Shown here: positions 51,746 through 59,267 of the stretch, piece after piece
Position numbering within the stretch: the stretch's first letter is position 1
Layout: each line of letters opens with the position of its first letter
Origin: Isoptericola halalbus
GTDB taxonomy: Bacteria; Actinomycetota; Actinomycetes; Actinomycetales; Cellulomonadaceae
DNA length: 64,000 nucleotides
Reading direction: 5' to 3'
Assembly (NCBI GenBank): GCA_009663185.1
Contig: VJZX01000002.1
Span: 81,586-145,585 of the forward strand
Notes under the pieces: model-generated
The model's input: the letters and a program-made list of their open reading frames with translations, nothing else
Told to the model about the DNA's origin: nothing
Database searches by the model: none
Translations under genes and position numbers: made by a program

Positions 51746-51854
51746 GGCGCTGCCTCTCCAGGACCAGGTCGTCCAACCTGCGAGCGCGCGGTGGGCCGGC
51801 ACAGGCCGGCCGCGTGGTGGCGCGGTCGAGGGGCAGATCTTCATCGTGTGCTGG

Positions 51855-51926
51855 TGGGCGATACTGGGATCGAACCAGTGACCTCTTCCGTGTCAGGGAA
51901 GCGCGCTACCGCTGCGCCAATCGCCC
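51855..51926 (-). tRNA. tRNA-Val (GAC), copy 1
   Basis: A 72-base cloverleaf on the reverse strand: acceptor GGGCGAT/ATCGCCC, anticodon arm CTTCC-CTGACAC-GGAAG (anticodon GAC), T-arm GGTTCGATCCC, and CCA encoded after the discriminator A. Confidence 0.93.
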
Positions 51927-51978
51927 GGGCGGCCGCTGCGCTCCCACGAGTCCGATCTGGCGGGAGCGCAGAGCTCGG

Positions 51979-52051
51979 AGCGGATGACGGGATTCGAACC
52001 CGCGACCCTCACCTTGGCAAGGTGATGCTCTACCAACTGAGCCACATCCGC
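51979..52051 (-). tRNA. tRNA-Gly (GCC), copy 1
   Basis: A 73-base reverse-strand tRNA: acceptor GCGGATG/CATCCGC, anticodon loop TTGCCAA (anticodon GCC), T-arm GGTTCGAATCC. CCA is not encoded. Confidence 0.93.
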
Positions 52052-52110
52052 GCGGCCGGTCGTTCGGAGGTGCCCTGCAGGGGCTCTCCGGCGTTCCCGG
52101 CGCCTGAGGA

Positions 52111-52141
52111 ACAGTAGTCGAAGCCGGGCATCCAGGTCCAA
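52111..52141 (-). promoter_or_regulatory. Promoter of the tRNA-Gly/Val unit, copy 1
   Basis: On the reverse strand TTGGAC (52136-52141) and TACTGT (52111-52116) are 19 bases apart, upstream of tRNA-Gly copy 1. The same pair recurs in copy 2 (52505-52535), and TTGGAC with TATGTT at the same spacing precedes tRNA-Gly copy 3. Confidence 0.5.
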
Positions 52142-52202
52142 TCACACCGATGTGACCTGCGTCCCTGGTCACCGGCGTCACGCCGGGCGCAACCGGGCAC
52201 GC

Positions 52203-52236
52203 CGAAGGCCCCGGACCGCGTGGTCCGGGGCCTTCG
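52203..52236 (-). terminator. Hairpin terminator after tRNA-Val copy 2
   Basis: A perfect 15-bp stem with a 4-base loop, 13 bases beyond the 3' end of tRNA-Val copy 2 on the reverse strand. It is repeated at 52597-52630 behind copy 3. Confidence 0.85.
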
Positions 52237-52248
52237 TCCGTGCGCTGG

Positions 52249-52320
52249 TGGGCGATACTGGGATCGAACCAGTGACCTCTTCCGTGTCAGGGAAGCGCGC
52301 TACCGCTGCGCCAATCGCCC
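52249..52320 (-). tRNA. tRNA-Val (GAC), copy 2
   Basis: Identical to copy 1 at 51855-51926, displaced by exactly 394 bases. Confidence 0.93.
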
Positions 52321-52372
52321 CGGCGGCCGCTGCGCTCCCACGAGTCCGATCTGGCGGGAGCGCAGAGCTCGG

Positions 52373-52445
52373 AGCGGATGACGGGATTCGAACCCGCGAC
52401 CCTCACCTTGGCAAGGTGATGCTCTACCAACTGAGCCACATCCGC
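52373..52445 (-). tRNA. tRNA-Gly (GCC), copy 2
   Basis: Identical to copy 1 at 51979-52051, displaced by 394 bases. Confidence 0.93.
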
Positions 52446-52504
52446 GCGGCCGGTCGTTCGGAGGTGCCCTGCAGGGGCTCTCCGGCGTTCCCGGCGCCTG
52501 AGGA

Positions 52505-52535
52505 ACAGTAGTCGAAGCCGGGCATCCAGGTCCAA
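52505..52535 (-). promoter_or_regulatory. Promoter of the tRNA-Gly/Val unit, copy 2
   Basis: The same TTGGAC/TACTGT pair with a 19-base spacer as in copy 1. Confidence 0.5.
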
Positions 52536-52596
52536 TCACACCGATGTGACCTGCGTCCCTGGTCACCGGCGTCACGCCGGGCGCAACCGGGCACGC

Positions 52597-52630
52597 CGAA
52601 GGCCCCGGACCGCGTGGTCCGGGGCCTTCG
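52597..52630 (-). terminator. Hairpin terminator after tRNA-Val copy 3
   Basis: Exact second copy of the 15-bp-stem hairpin at 52203-52236. Confidence 0.85.
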
Positions 52631-52642
52631 TCCGTGCGCTGG

Positions 52643-52714
52643 TGGGCGATACTGGGATCGAACCAGTGACCTCTTCCGTGTCAGGGAAGCGCGCTACCGC
52701 TGCGCCAATCGCCC
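52643..52714 (-). tRNA. tRNA-Val (GAC), copy 3
   Basis: The same gene as copies 1 and 2. It is the 3' member of the original Gly-Cys-Val transcript. Confidence 0.93.
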
Positions 52715-52724
52715 CAGTGCTGCG

Positions 52725-52795
52725 AGGTGGGTACGGGATTCGAACCCGTGTATACGGCTTTGCAGGCCGCTGCCTCGCCTCTCGGCCAACCCACC
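52725..52795 (-). tRNA. tRNA-Cys (GCA)
   Basis: A 71-base reverse-strand tRNA: acceptor GGTGGGT/ACCCACC, anticodon loop CTGCAAA (anticodon GCA), T-arm GGTTCGAATCC. Confidence 0.93.
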
Positions 52796-52853
52796 TTGAG
52801 ACGTGCTCTCCCTACGCCCCTCGGTGGGGAGACGATCAGAGAGTGGGCCTCCG

Positions 52854-52926
52854 AGCGGATGACGGGACTCGAACCCGCGACCCTCACCTTGGCAAGGTGA
52901 TGCTCTACCAACTGAGCCACATCCGC
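52854..52926 (-). tRNA. tRNA-Gly (GCC), copy 3
   Basis: The same acceptor and anticodon arms as copies 1 and 2. It differs by one base in the T-arm region (GGGACTCG versus GGGATTCG on the plus strand). First gene of the reverse-strand Gly-Cys-Val transcript. Confidence 0.93.
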
Positions 52927-52970
52927 ACGACCGAAACTGGGAGTGTTCCCCCCGCGTCTGGCGCGTCCCA

Positions 52971-53001
52971 AACATAATCGACCGAGAGCGCGCGCGTCCA
53001 A
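52971..53001 (-). promoter_or_regulatory. Promoter of the tRNA Gly-Cys-Val transcript
   Basis: TTGGAC (52996-53001) and TATGTT (52971-52976) on the reverse strand, 19 bases apart, 45 bases before tRNA-Gly copy 3. Confidence 0.5.
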
Positions 53002-53019
53002 TCGCCTACCGTTCTCGGC

Positions 53020-54189
53020 GTGCCTGAACATCAAGCTCGCGCGCAGTCCTGGGCCCGGTTCGGCCGCCGCACGGCGACCGGCGTCGTCGAGTGCGTCGAC
53101 CTCGAGACGCTGGAGGGTGCCGAGCGCCTCGCCGGCGGCGGTCTGTGGTTCGTCGTCGCCGACTTCGAGGCGTTCGGACGGGGCGGTCGGGCGCGCGCCT
53201 GGCGCTTCGCGCAGGTCCACGACGGCGGCGGCACGCCCGGTGGGCCGAGGACGACGTCGCGCGGCGCGGCCGCGTGGCGCGGTCCAGCCCCAGACAGCTG
53301 GCGCAGCTCCCTGGACCGGCTCGGGTACGAGGCCGCGGTCGAGCAGGTGCGGCGGCACGTGCGCGAGGGCGACGTCTACCAGGTCAACGTCTGCCGTGTG
53401 CTCGAGGCGCCGCTGCCCGTGCGTGACGGCGCCACCGACGTCGAGCCCGACGCGGCGGCGCTCGCCGCGCGGCTCGCGGCCGGCAACCCCGCGCCCTACG
53501 CCGCGGCCGTCCACGTCCCTGCAGGTGCCGGCGTCGAGCCCGTGTGGGTCGTGAGCGCCTCGCCCGAGCTGTACCTGTCGCTCGAGCACGGTGGTCCAGT
53601 GTCGGGCGGTGGTCCGCTGCTGGCGTCCGGCCCGATCAAGGGCACCGCGCGCACACCCGGCGGCCTCACGCCCAAGGACCGCGCCGAGAACGTCATGATC
53701 ACCGACCTCGTGCGCAACGACCTGCAGCGTGTGTGCCGGCCCGGGACCGTCGCGGTGACGGACCTGCTCGCGGTCGAGGAGCACCCCGGGCTCGTCCACC
53801 TCGTCTCGCGCGTGCGCGGCGTGCTCGACGACGACGTCGCGGCCGCACCCGACCGCTGGCGGCGCATCCTGGCCGCGACCTTCCCGCCCGGCTCGGTCTC
53901 GGGGGCACCCAAGTCGAGCGCCCTGCGGATCATCGACGCGCTCGAGCCGGTACCTCGCGGCCCCTACTGCGGGGCGGTCGGCTGGGTCGACGCCGACGCC
54001 GGGCACGCCGAGCTCGCCGTCGGGATCCGCACGTTCTGGTGGGAGCGCGAGGGGGGCGGCGCCGGCGGCGTGCTGCGGTTCGGGACGGGGGCAGGCATCA
54101 CATGGGGCAGCGACCCGGCGGCCGAGTGGCGCGAGACCGAGCTGAAGGCCGAGCGGCTGGTCGGGCTCGCCTCGGGGGCAGCGTCGTAG
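53020..54189 (+). CDS. pabB: Chorismate-binding protein, aminodeoxychorismate synthase component I
   Basis: A 389-residue TrpE/PabB-family enzyme that converts chorismate to 4-amino-4-deoxychorismate with a glutaminase partner. Conserved blocks: GDVYQVNVCR near residue 121, the PIKGTARTPGG motif (Lys, PabB-type) near 206, ENVMITDLVRNDL near 224, FPPGSVSGAPK near 287 and RGPYCGAVGWVD near 312. The PIKGT motif favours PabB over TrpE. A pabC-type gene lies 3.3 kb downstream, supporting folate synthesis. GTG 53020 is the start. Confidence 0.88.
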   Translation: MPEHQARAQSWARFGRRTATGVVECVDLETLEGAERLAGGGLWFVVADFEAFGRGGRARAWRFAQVHDGGGTPGGPRTTSRGAAAWRGPAPDSWRSSLDRLGYEAAVEQVRRHVREGDVYQVNVCRVLEAPLPVRDGATDVEPDAAALAARLAAGNPAPYAAAVHVPAGAGVEPVWVVSASPELYLSLEHGGPVSGGGPLLASGPIKGTARTPGGLTPKDRAENVMITDLVRNDLQRVCRPGTVAVTDLLAVEEHPGLVHLVSRVRGVLDDDVAAAPDRWRRILAATFPPGSVSGAPKSSALRIIDALEPVPRGPYCGAVGWVDADAGHAELAVGIRTFWWEREGGGAGGVLRFGTGAGITWGSDPAAEWRETELKAERLVGLASGAAS

Positions 54190-54245
54190 CGTGGAGGATG
54201 ACACCGGCCCGGGCGGGCCGGACCAAGGCACGGTAAGGAGCCGCC

Positions 54246-54638
54246 ATGACGACCGCGAGCACCGTCGGCCTCTGGGTCACCCTCACCTACCGCGACGCCG
54301 ACGCCGCCCTCGCGTGGCTCGGCGCGGTGGGCTTCGAGGAACGCGCGGTCCACCGAGGGTCGGACCCGGCCGCCGTCGAGCACGCCGAGCTGGTGTGGCC
54401 TGGCGGCGGGGGAGTGATGCTAGGGACGTACCGCGAGAACCCGGACTGGCCGCTCGAACCGGGGCACGGATCGGTGTACGCGATCACCGACGAGGTCGAC
54501 GCGACCTACGAGGCGGCGCTCGCGGCCGGCGGACGGTCGGTCATGGAGCCGCGCGACGAGGACTACGGCGGCCGGGCCGCGACCGTCGCCGACCATGAGG
54601 GCAACCTCTGGACCTTCGGGAGCTACCGGCCACGGTGA
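54246..54638 (+). CDS. VOC-family (glyoxalase-like) protein
   Basis: A 130-residue vicinal-oxygen-chelate protein of two beta-alpha-beta-beta-beta repeats: TLTYRDADAALAWLGAVGFEE at the start and GRAATVADHEGNLWTFGSYRP at the end. Metal ligands are not certain. Family members include dioxygenases, isomerases and antibiotic-binding proteins; the function is unknown. A short gap follows pabB, with an AAGGAG site before ATG 54246. Confidence 0.82.
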   Translation: MTTASTVGLWVTLTYRDADAALAWLGAVGFEERAVHRGSDPAAVEHAELVWPGGGGVMLGTYRENPDWPLEPGHGSVYAITDEVDATYEAALAAGGRSVMEPRDEDYGGRAATVADHEGNLWTFGSYRPR

Positions 54639-54648
54639 GCTGTGTGCG

Positions 54649-55284
54649 ATGAGTTCTCCGCGCCCGGCCGGTCCTCTGGGCATGGGCTACGTGACCTGCG
54701 ATATCTCCATCTCGCTCGACGGCTACGCCGCCGGGCCGAACCAGTCCCTCACCCAGCCGTTCGGCGACGGCGTCGGCGACGCCGAGATGCTGCACTCCTG
54801 GGCGTTCGACCACGCGGACGATCACCAGGACGAGGTCGCCGCGATCCTCGACGCCGGTGCGTTCATCATGGGGCGCAACATGTTCAGCCCCGGCAGGGGC
54901 GAGTGGGACCTCGGCTGGAGGGGCTGGTGGGGCGAGGACCCGCCGTACCACGCGCCCGTGTTCGTGCTCACGCACCACGCACGTGACCCGGTCGAGATGG
55001 CTGGCGGCACCACGTTCCACTTCGTCACCGGCGGCGTCGACGAGGCGCTCGCCCGGGCGCGCGAGGCCGCGGGCGGGCGCAACGTGGCGATCGCCGGCGG
55101 GGCGTCGACCGTCAACGAGTTCCTCGCCGCGGGGCACGTCGACGAGCTGCGTCTGCACGTCGCGCCGGTGGTGCTCGACATCCGGGGCGGTGTGCGCCTG
55201 TTCGACGGCGTCGGACCGCTCGAGCTCACCGCGGTCGGCGCGCGGCAGACGCCCGAGGTGACGCATCTCGTCTACCGGCGCTGA
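54649..55284 (+). CDS. Dihydrofolate-reductase-family (RibD C-terminal) protein
   Basis: A 211-residue NADPH-dependent reductase fold: ISISLDGYAAGPNQSLTQPF near residue 17, AGAFIMGRNMFSPGRG near residue 70 and NVAIAGGASTVNEFLAAGHVDEL near 145. These stand-alone proteins are annotated as dihydrofolate reductase family but usually lack folate reductase activity. ATG 54649 follows the VOC gene by 10 bases; ATG 54679 is an in-frame alternative. Confidence 0.84.
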   Translation: MSSPRPAGPLGMGYVTCDISISLDGYAAGPNQSLTQPFGDGVGDAEMLHSWAFDHADDHQDEVAAILDAGAFIMGRNMFSPGRGEWDLGWRGWWGEDPPYHAPVFVLTHHARDPVEMAGGTTFHFVTGGVDEALARAREAAGGRNVAIAGGASTVNEFLAAGHVDELRLHVAPVVLDIRGGVRLFDGVGPLELTAVGARQTPEVTHLVYRR

Positions 55285-55287
55285 CGC

Positions 55288-56838
55288 CTACTCCGGCTCG
55301 TTGCCCGTGGCGCTGCCCATGAGGTACGGCGTCGTCACCCCGGCGTACATCAGGTGTGCGAGCAGGCCCTCGGTCGCGTGCGGCAGGTTGTGGCAGTGGT
55401 CCATCCAGATGCCGGGGTTGTCCGCGACGAACGCGATCTCGTAGCTCTCTCCCTGCCCGACGTCGAGGGAGTCGACCCACCACGGGCTGCCGGTCGCGGC
55501 CACGCCGTCGCGGGCGAGGACCACGACGTGATGGCCGTGCAGGTGCATGGGGTGCGCCTCACCGCTGCGGTTCTCGATCGTCATGCGCACGACGTCGCCG
55601 GTCCGCACGGTGAACATCGGCACGTCCGGATAGCTGCGCCCGTTGACCGTCCAGTGCATTCCCGGGCGCCCGTCGACGAACCCCGGCCTGCGGCCGATCG
55701 AGTACTCGAAGCTCCGCGTCGGGGTGTCCGGGTCCAGCCCGAGCGGCGTCGGCTCGCCGTAAGTCAGCGGGTCGAGGGTGGTGGCCGGGCGCCGCGTCGG
55801 CTCGCCCGTGGCACCCGGCGGCCCGAGGACGACCGCGGCCGAGCCGCCGAGCTCGACGCGCGCCGCGGTGCCGTCGTCGGGGGCCACGACGAGGAGGTCG
55901 GCCCGGCCGCCCGCGGTGACGACGACAGCCTCGTCTCGCACCTCCTGCGGTCCGTGGACGTCGGTCCCGTCGATCGCGGCGAGACGGAACGGCGCGCCGC
56001 TCACCCATACCGGCATCGCCCCGTTGTCCGTGTTGACCACGCGCACGCGGGCGGCCTGTCCGGGCGAGACCTCGACGGTCGTCTCACCGGGGGTGCCCTG
56101 GACGGTGCGGTGCGGCCCGAACTGGTGCACCACGGCGGTGACGTCGACCGCGTCGCGCAGGAGCTCGGCGACGTCGGGACCGCCGGCCTCCGGTGCGCCG
56201 GGCACCGGGTCGACGACCACCGCGCCGAGCAGCCCTCTGCGGACCTGCTCGTGGGAGACCTGGTGCGAGTGGTACCAGTACGTGCCGGCGTCCTCGGCGG
56301 TGAACCGGTATGTGAAGGTGCCCCCCACCGGTACGGCATCCTGGGTGACTCCCGCAACGCCGTCCGCGGCGTTGGGCACGTCCATACCGTGCCAGTGCAG
56401 GGTTGCCCCGTCGGGGACGCTCTCGTTGACGAAGGTGACCTCGACGAGGTCGCCCTGCGTCGCCCGGACGGTAGGACCCGGCGTCGTCCCGTTGACGGTG
56501 AACGCGTCGACGTCGACGCCCGGCGCGAGCTCCACCCGTTCCGAGCGTGCCGTCAGGGTGACGGCCACGTCCGCCGGGCCCGTGCGGGTCTCGACGAGCT
56601 CGTCGACGGTGACGAGGCTGGCTCCCGGGCTGTCGGCATGGTCGCCGCCGTGCCGGCCGTGGTCGGCGAGAGCGGGCACGCGCGGACCGCTCCCGAGCTC
56701 GACCACTCCCATCTCCGTGACCGAGTATTGCGCCGACAGCCGGCTCGTCTGCCAGAGCACGGTCACCGGGACGACGACGGCCGCCGCCGCCAGGCCCGCG
56801 AGGGCACGGCGCGCGAGTGGTGACGGGGCGGCCGCCAT
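55288..56838 (-). CDS. Multicopper oxidase, membrane-anchored or secreted
   Basis: A 516-residue three-domain multicopper oxidase with a hydrophobic N-terminal segment (residues 10-30, possible signal or anchor). The four copper-site clusters are complete: HWHG at 148-151, YHSH near 189-192, HPMHLHGHH at 429-437 and HCHNLPH at 481-487, with the type 1 Cys at 482. A His/Asp-rich stretch (ADHGRHGGDHAD) near 58-69 may bind extra copper. Copper oxidation or lignin-related oxidation are possible roles. It overlaps none of its neighbours, and a membrane protein gene starts upstream on the same strand. Confidence 0.92.
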   Translation of the reverse strand: MAAAPSPLARRALAGLAAAAVVVPVTVLWQTSRLSAQYSVTEMGVVELGSGPRVPALADHGRHGGDHADSPGASLVTVDELVETRTGPADVAVTLTARSERVELAPGVDVDAFTVNGTTPGPTVRATQGDLVEVTFVNESVPDGATLHWHGMDVPNAADGVAGVTQDAVPVGGTFTYRFTAEDAGTYWYHSHQVSHEQVRRGLLGAVVVDPVPGAPEAGGPDVAELLRDAVDVTAVVHQFGPHRTVQGTPGETTVEVSPGQAARVRVVNTDNGAMPVWVSGAPFRLAAIDGTDVHGPQEVRDEAVVVTAGGRADLLVVAPDDGTAARVELGGSAAVVLGPPGATGEPTRRPATTLDPLTYGEPTPLGLDPDTPTRSFEYSIGRRPGFVDGRPGMHWTVNGRSYPDVPMFTVRTGDVVRMTIENRSGEAHPMHLHGHHVVVLARDGVAATGSPWWVDSLDVGQGESYEIAFVADNPGIWMDHCHNLPHATEGLLAHLMYAGVTTPYLMGSATGNEPE

Positions 56839-56854
56839 CGTGTCGTGGGCCTCC

Positions 56855-57343
56855 TCAGGAGGGCAGGGGCTCGGCCGGGGTCGTGGGGACGCCCGCGGCG
56901 GCCGCGCGCGTCGATCGGCTGCGTGCGGCGACGCGCCACCCGGTGTAGAGGGCGACGCTGAAGAGGATCAGGGCGTTGACGCCGTGCAGCGCGCCGAGGA
57001 ACGGCACGCCGGACATGCCCAGGGTGATCTGCAGCGCGACGAGGAGCAGAACTGCGAGCGCCCACTTCCAGGCGCCGCGGATCTTCGCGAAGAACGAGGC
57101 GATGAGCAGCAGGATGGCGAGGATCGGGATGATCATCGCCCCGTTGAAGAAGTGCAGCATGAACCCGACTTCCTCAGGGAACATCGCCTGCCCCTCCATC
57201 GACGCCTCCCTAGCCGCCTTGTCGAGCACGCCTCCCTCGTCGATGAAGTTCCCGAGACCGGAAATGGCGTAGACCATCACGGCAGCCTGGACCACCACGC
57301 CGGCCGCGATGACGTAGGCGAGGGTGCGGAAGACCTGTCTCAC
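56855..57343 (-). CDS. Four-helix membrane hypothetical protein
   Basis: A 162-residue membrane protein with about four helices: LAYVIAAGVVVQAAVMVYAI, GFMLHFFNGAMIIPILAILL, WALAVLLLVALQITLGM and ALHGVNALILFSVALYTG. Single histidines within helices (LHFFNGA, LHGVNA) are placed as in small b-type cytochrome-like or copper-site proteins, which would suit the adjacent multicopper oxidase (inference). GTG 57343 is favoured by a GAGGTGG site 6 bases upstream; GTG 57391 is an alternative. It is cotranscribed with the oxidase (16-base gap). Confidence 0.72.
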   Translation of the reverse strand: MRQVFRTLAYVIAAGVVVQAAVMVYAISGLGNFIDEGGVLDKAAREASMEGQAMFPEEVGFMLHFFNGAMIIPILAILLLIASFFAKIRGAWKWALAVLLLVALQITLGMSGVPFLGALHGVNALILFSVALYTGWRVAARSRSTRAAAAGVPTTPAEPLPS

Positions 57344-57515
57344 GGTGGACCACCTCTGGGATCGTTCGGCCGCATCGTCACGGCCCGTCACCTGATAGTG
57401 AGACGGCCCGACCGCGCGCCGCTACGAGCGAGGAGGGTGAAGTCGTCGTGCGGCCTGCACTCCACCCGGTGGAGGCGCCCAGGACCGGCGTGCCGACGTC
57501 GGGCAGACTGAGGCC

Positions 57516-58382
57516 ATGAGTCTGGTGATCTGGGCGGACGGCCGCCTCGTCGGTCAGGAGGAGGCCGCGCTGAGCGCGGTCGATCACGGCATCACGGTGG
57601 GCGACGGCGTCTTCGAGACGTGCACCGTGTTCGGTGGGCAGGTGTTCGCCCTCACGCGACACCTGCAGCGGCTCCGGAGGTCCGCGACCGGCCTCGGCCT
57701 CGAGGCGCCCGACGAGGAGAAGGCACGCGACGGCGTCGCCGCCGTGCTCGACTCAGCCGTGCGCGCGAGCGGGGCCTTCGACGGGCGGCTACGCATCACG
57801 GTGACCGCCGGCGTCGGGCCGCTCGGGTCCGGACGTGTGCCCGGCGCGCAGACCGTCGTCGTCGCGGCGCAGGAGAGCGTGATGGCCCCGACGTCGCGCT
57901 CCGTCCGCTCGCCGTGGCCGCGCAACGAGCGCTCGGCCGTCGCGGGCCTCAAGACGACGTCGTACGCGGAGAACGTCGTGGCGCTCGCAGACGCGGTGGC
58001 CAAGGGCGGCGACGAGGCGATCCTCGCCAACACCGTGGGCGAGCTGTGCGAGGGGACCGGGTCGAACGTGTTCGTCGAGCGTGGGGGAGAGCTCGTGACG
58101 CCGTTGCTCGGGTCCGGGTGCTTGGCCGGCATCACGCGCGCGCTGGTCCTCGAGTGGGGCGCCGAGGCTGGGCTGCCCGTGCGGGAGGCCAAGGACGGCG
58201 AGCTGCCGTTCTCGGTGCTCGACGAGGTCACCCGCGGCGAGGCGCAGCTCGTGCTCACCTCGTCGGGGCGCAACGTGCAGCCCGTGACCTGGCTCGACGG
58301 CGCGGACGTGGCCGTCGGCGAAGTGTCCACCGCGGCGCGCGAGCTGTTCGAGAAGCTGTGCCGGGAGCGGCTCGACCCGTGA
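57516..58382 (+). CDS. pabC: Aminotransferase class IV, aminodeoxychorismate lyase type
   Basis: A 288-residue PLP enzyme of fold type IV. AVDHGITVGDGVFETC is at about 21-36, the PLP-lysine in VAGLKTTSYAENVVAL near 148 and LCEGTGSNVFVERGGELVTP near 178. The AVDHGxxxGDGVFE start and length fit 4-amino-4-deoxychorismate lyase, which with pabB makes p-aminobenzoate for folate; a branched-chain or D-amino acid transaminase is the alternative. ATG 57516 is the clear start. It is followed by tRNA-Val(CAC). Confidence 0.8.
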   Translation: MSLVIWADGRLVGQEEAALSAVDHGITVGDGVFETCTVFGGQVFALTRHLQRLRRSATGLGLEAPDEEKARDGVAAVLDSAVRASGAFDGRLRITVTAGVGPLGSGRVPGAQTVVVAAQESVMAPTSRSVRSPWPRNERSAVAGLKTTSYAENVVALADAVAKGGDEAILANTVGELCEGTGSNVFVERGGELVTPLLGSGCLAGITRALVLEWGAEAGLPVREAKDGELPFSVLDEVTRGEAQLVLTSSGRNVQPVTWLDGADVAVGEVSTAARELFEKLCRERLDP

Positions 58383-58468
58383 TCGGGTGGTGCGCGTCGC
58401 GTGCGCCACAGCCGGGCCGTCCGGTTTGAGTCGGCGCGAGGGTTGCGGCTAGTATCAGGCACGCGTTC

Positions 58469-58540
58469 GGGCGATTGGCGCAGTGGTAGCGCGCTTCGTT
58501 CACACCGAAGAGGTCACTGGTTCGAACCCAGTATCGCCCA
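58469..58540 (+). tRNA. tRNA-Val (CAC)
   Basis: A 72-base forward-strand tRNA: acceptor GGGCGAT/ATCGCCC, anticodon arm CTTCG-TTCACAC-CGAAG (anticodon CAC), T-arm GGTTCGAACCC, CCA encoded at 58541-58543. Confidence 0.95.
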
Positions 58541-58547
58541 CCAGCCG

Positions 58548-58590
58548 AGAGGCCCTTTGACCAGCGGAAACGCTCGGCCAAAGGGCCTCT
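58548..58590 (+). terminator. Terminator after tRNA-Val (CAC)
   Basis: A perfect 12-bp stem (58548-58559 with 58579-58590), followed by TGTCTT. Confidence 0.85.
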
Positions 58591-58996
58591 TGTCTTGCCC
58601 GAAGGGGCTCAACATCGGCTCTGCTGGCTTAACTGCTGGCTTATCTCCCCGAACTTGGGCGGACTCGGGCGGCAGCTGACGGCATCGACAGCGTCCGTGT
58701 GGTGGTCCGTCACCGGGAGCATGAGGGCCTCGGCCCGATGCTGCTCGATCCGTGCAGCGACGTCGAGCGCCATGCCAACCTTGATCGGGGCCCCACCCCG
58801 GGGTCGCTGGTTCGCTGCGACAGTGTCGCGGCGACAGTGTCGGGGTGACAGGATTTGAGCCTGCGACCTCTTCTCCCGAATCGAATCTGACGTGTGATGT
58901 CGCGTCCGGAACGTTGAAGATCTGCGCGCTGGCGTTCGCTGGAGTCCGCCCGCGGTCAGGGCATTAAGCCCTCAGTTACGCCCCCAGCGAGGTCGC
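58591..58996. other. Gene-free stretch: flank, tRNA scar, element edge
   Basis: No intact gene. On the reverse strand a start-less frame (58609 to about 58835) reads RRDTVAANQRPRGG then KVGMALDVAARIEQHRAEAL and may be a remnant of an unknown gene. Then come the tRNA-Pro fragment at 58840-58880 and about 110 bases with nothing recognised. Confidence 0.5.
58840..58880 (-). other. 3' half of a tRNA-Pro (GGG) gene, likely attachment-site scar
   Basis: Read on the reverse strand, the segment runs from the anticodon arm (TTCGGGA then GAAGAGG, one base short) through the T-arm (GTCGCAGGCTCAAATCCTG) to the acceptor strand CACCCCG and discriminator A. The 5' half is absent. Integrases commonly leave such 3' tRNA copies at element ends. 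Confidence 0.7.
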
Positions 58997-59263
58997 TCAC
59001 GCCGCGTCCGCCTCGGCCATCTGTTCGGCCTGCTGGATGATCAGCTCGGTGGCCGACGGCTCCTTGTCCGGCGGGTACCCATGCTTGAGCAGCAGCTCCT
59101 TGATCCGCGTACGGAGCTTCGCGCGGACGGTCTCCTTGACCTGCCGGTCGGTCTTGGCGTCGTTACGGACGATGTCGGTCAGCTCATGGGCGATGAGGAC
59201 CATGACCTCGTCCTTCATCGCCTCGCGCGCCGACTTGTTCGTGGCGAGAGCCGCAGGGAACCC
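58997..59263 (-). pseudogene. Type I restriction enzyme HsdR, C-terminal remnant
   Basis: About 88 residues on the reverse strand, ALATNKSAREAMKDEVMVL then IAHELTDIVR, KETVRAKLRTRIKELLLKHG and YPPDKEPSATELIIQQAEQM, correspond to the extreme C-terminus of HsdR (DUF3387 region, with the characteristic LRxxVKxLLRKHGYPPDK pattern). The rest of hsdR, hsdM and hsdS are absent; the frame breaks at about 59263 where a different gene's sequence begins. It is a scar of a lost restriction system, adjoining the tRNA-Pro fragment. Confidence 0.8.
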
Positions 59264-59267
59264 TCCG

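Noticed and set aside
51791..52977. Short open frames inside the tRNA cluster reading GDTGIEPVTSS and similar
   Set aside because: They are translations of tRNA genes and spacers, well-known false proteins in databases.
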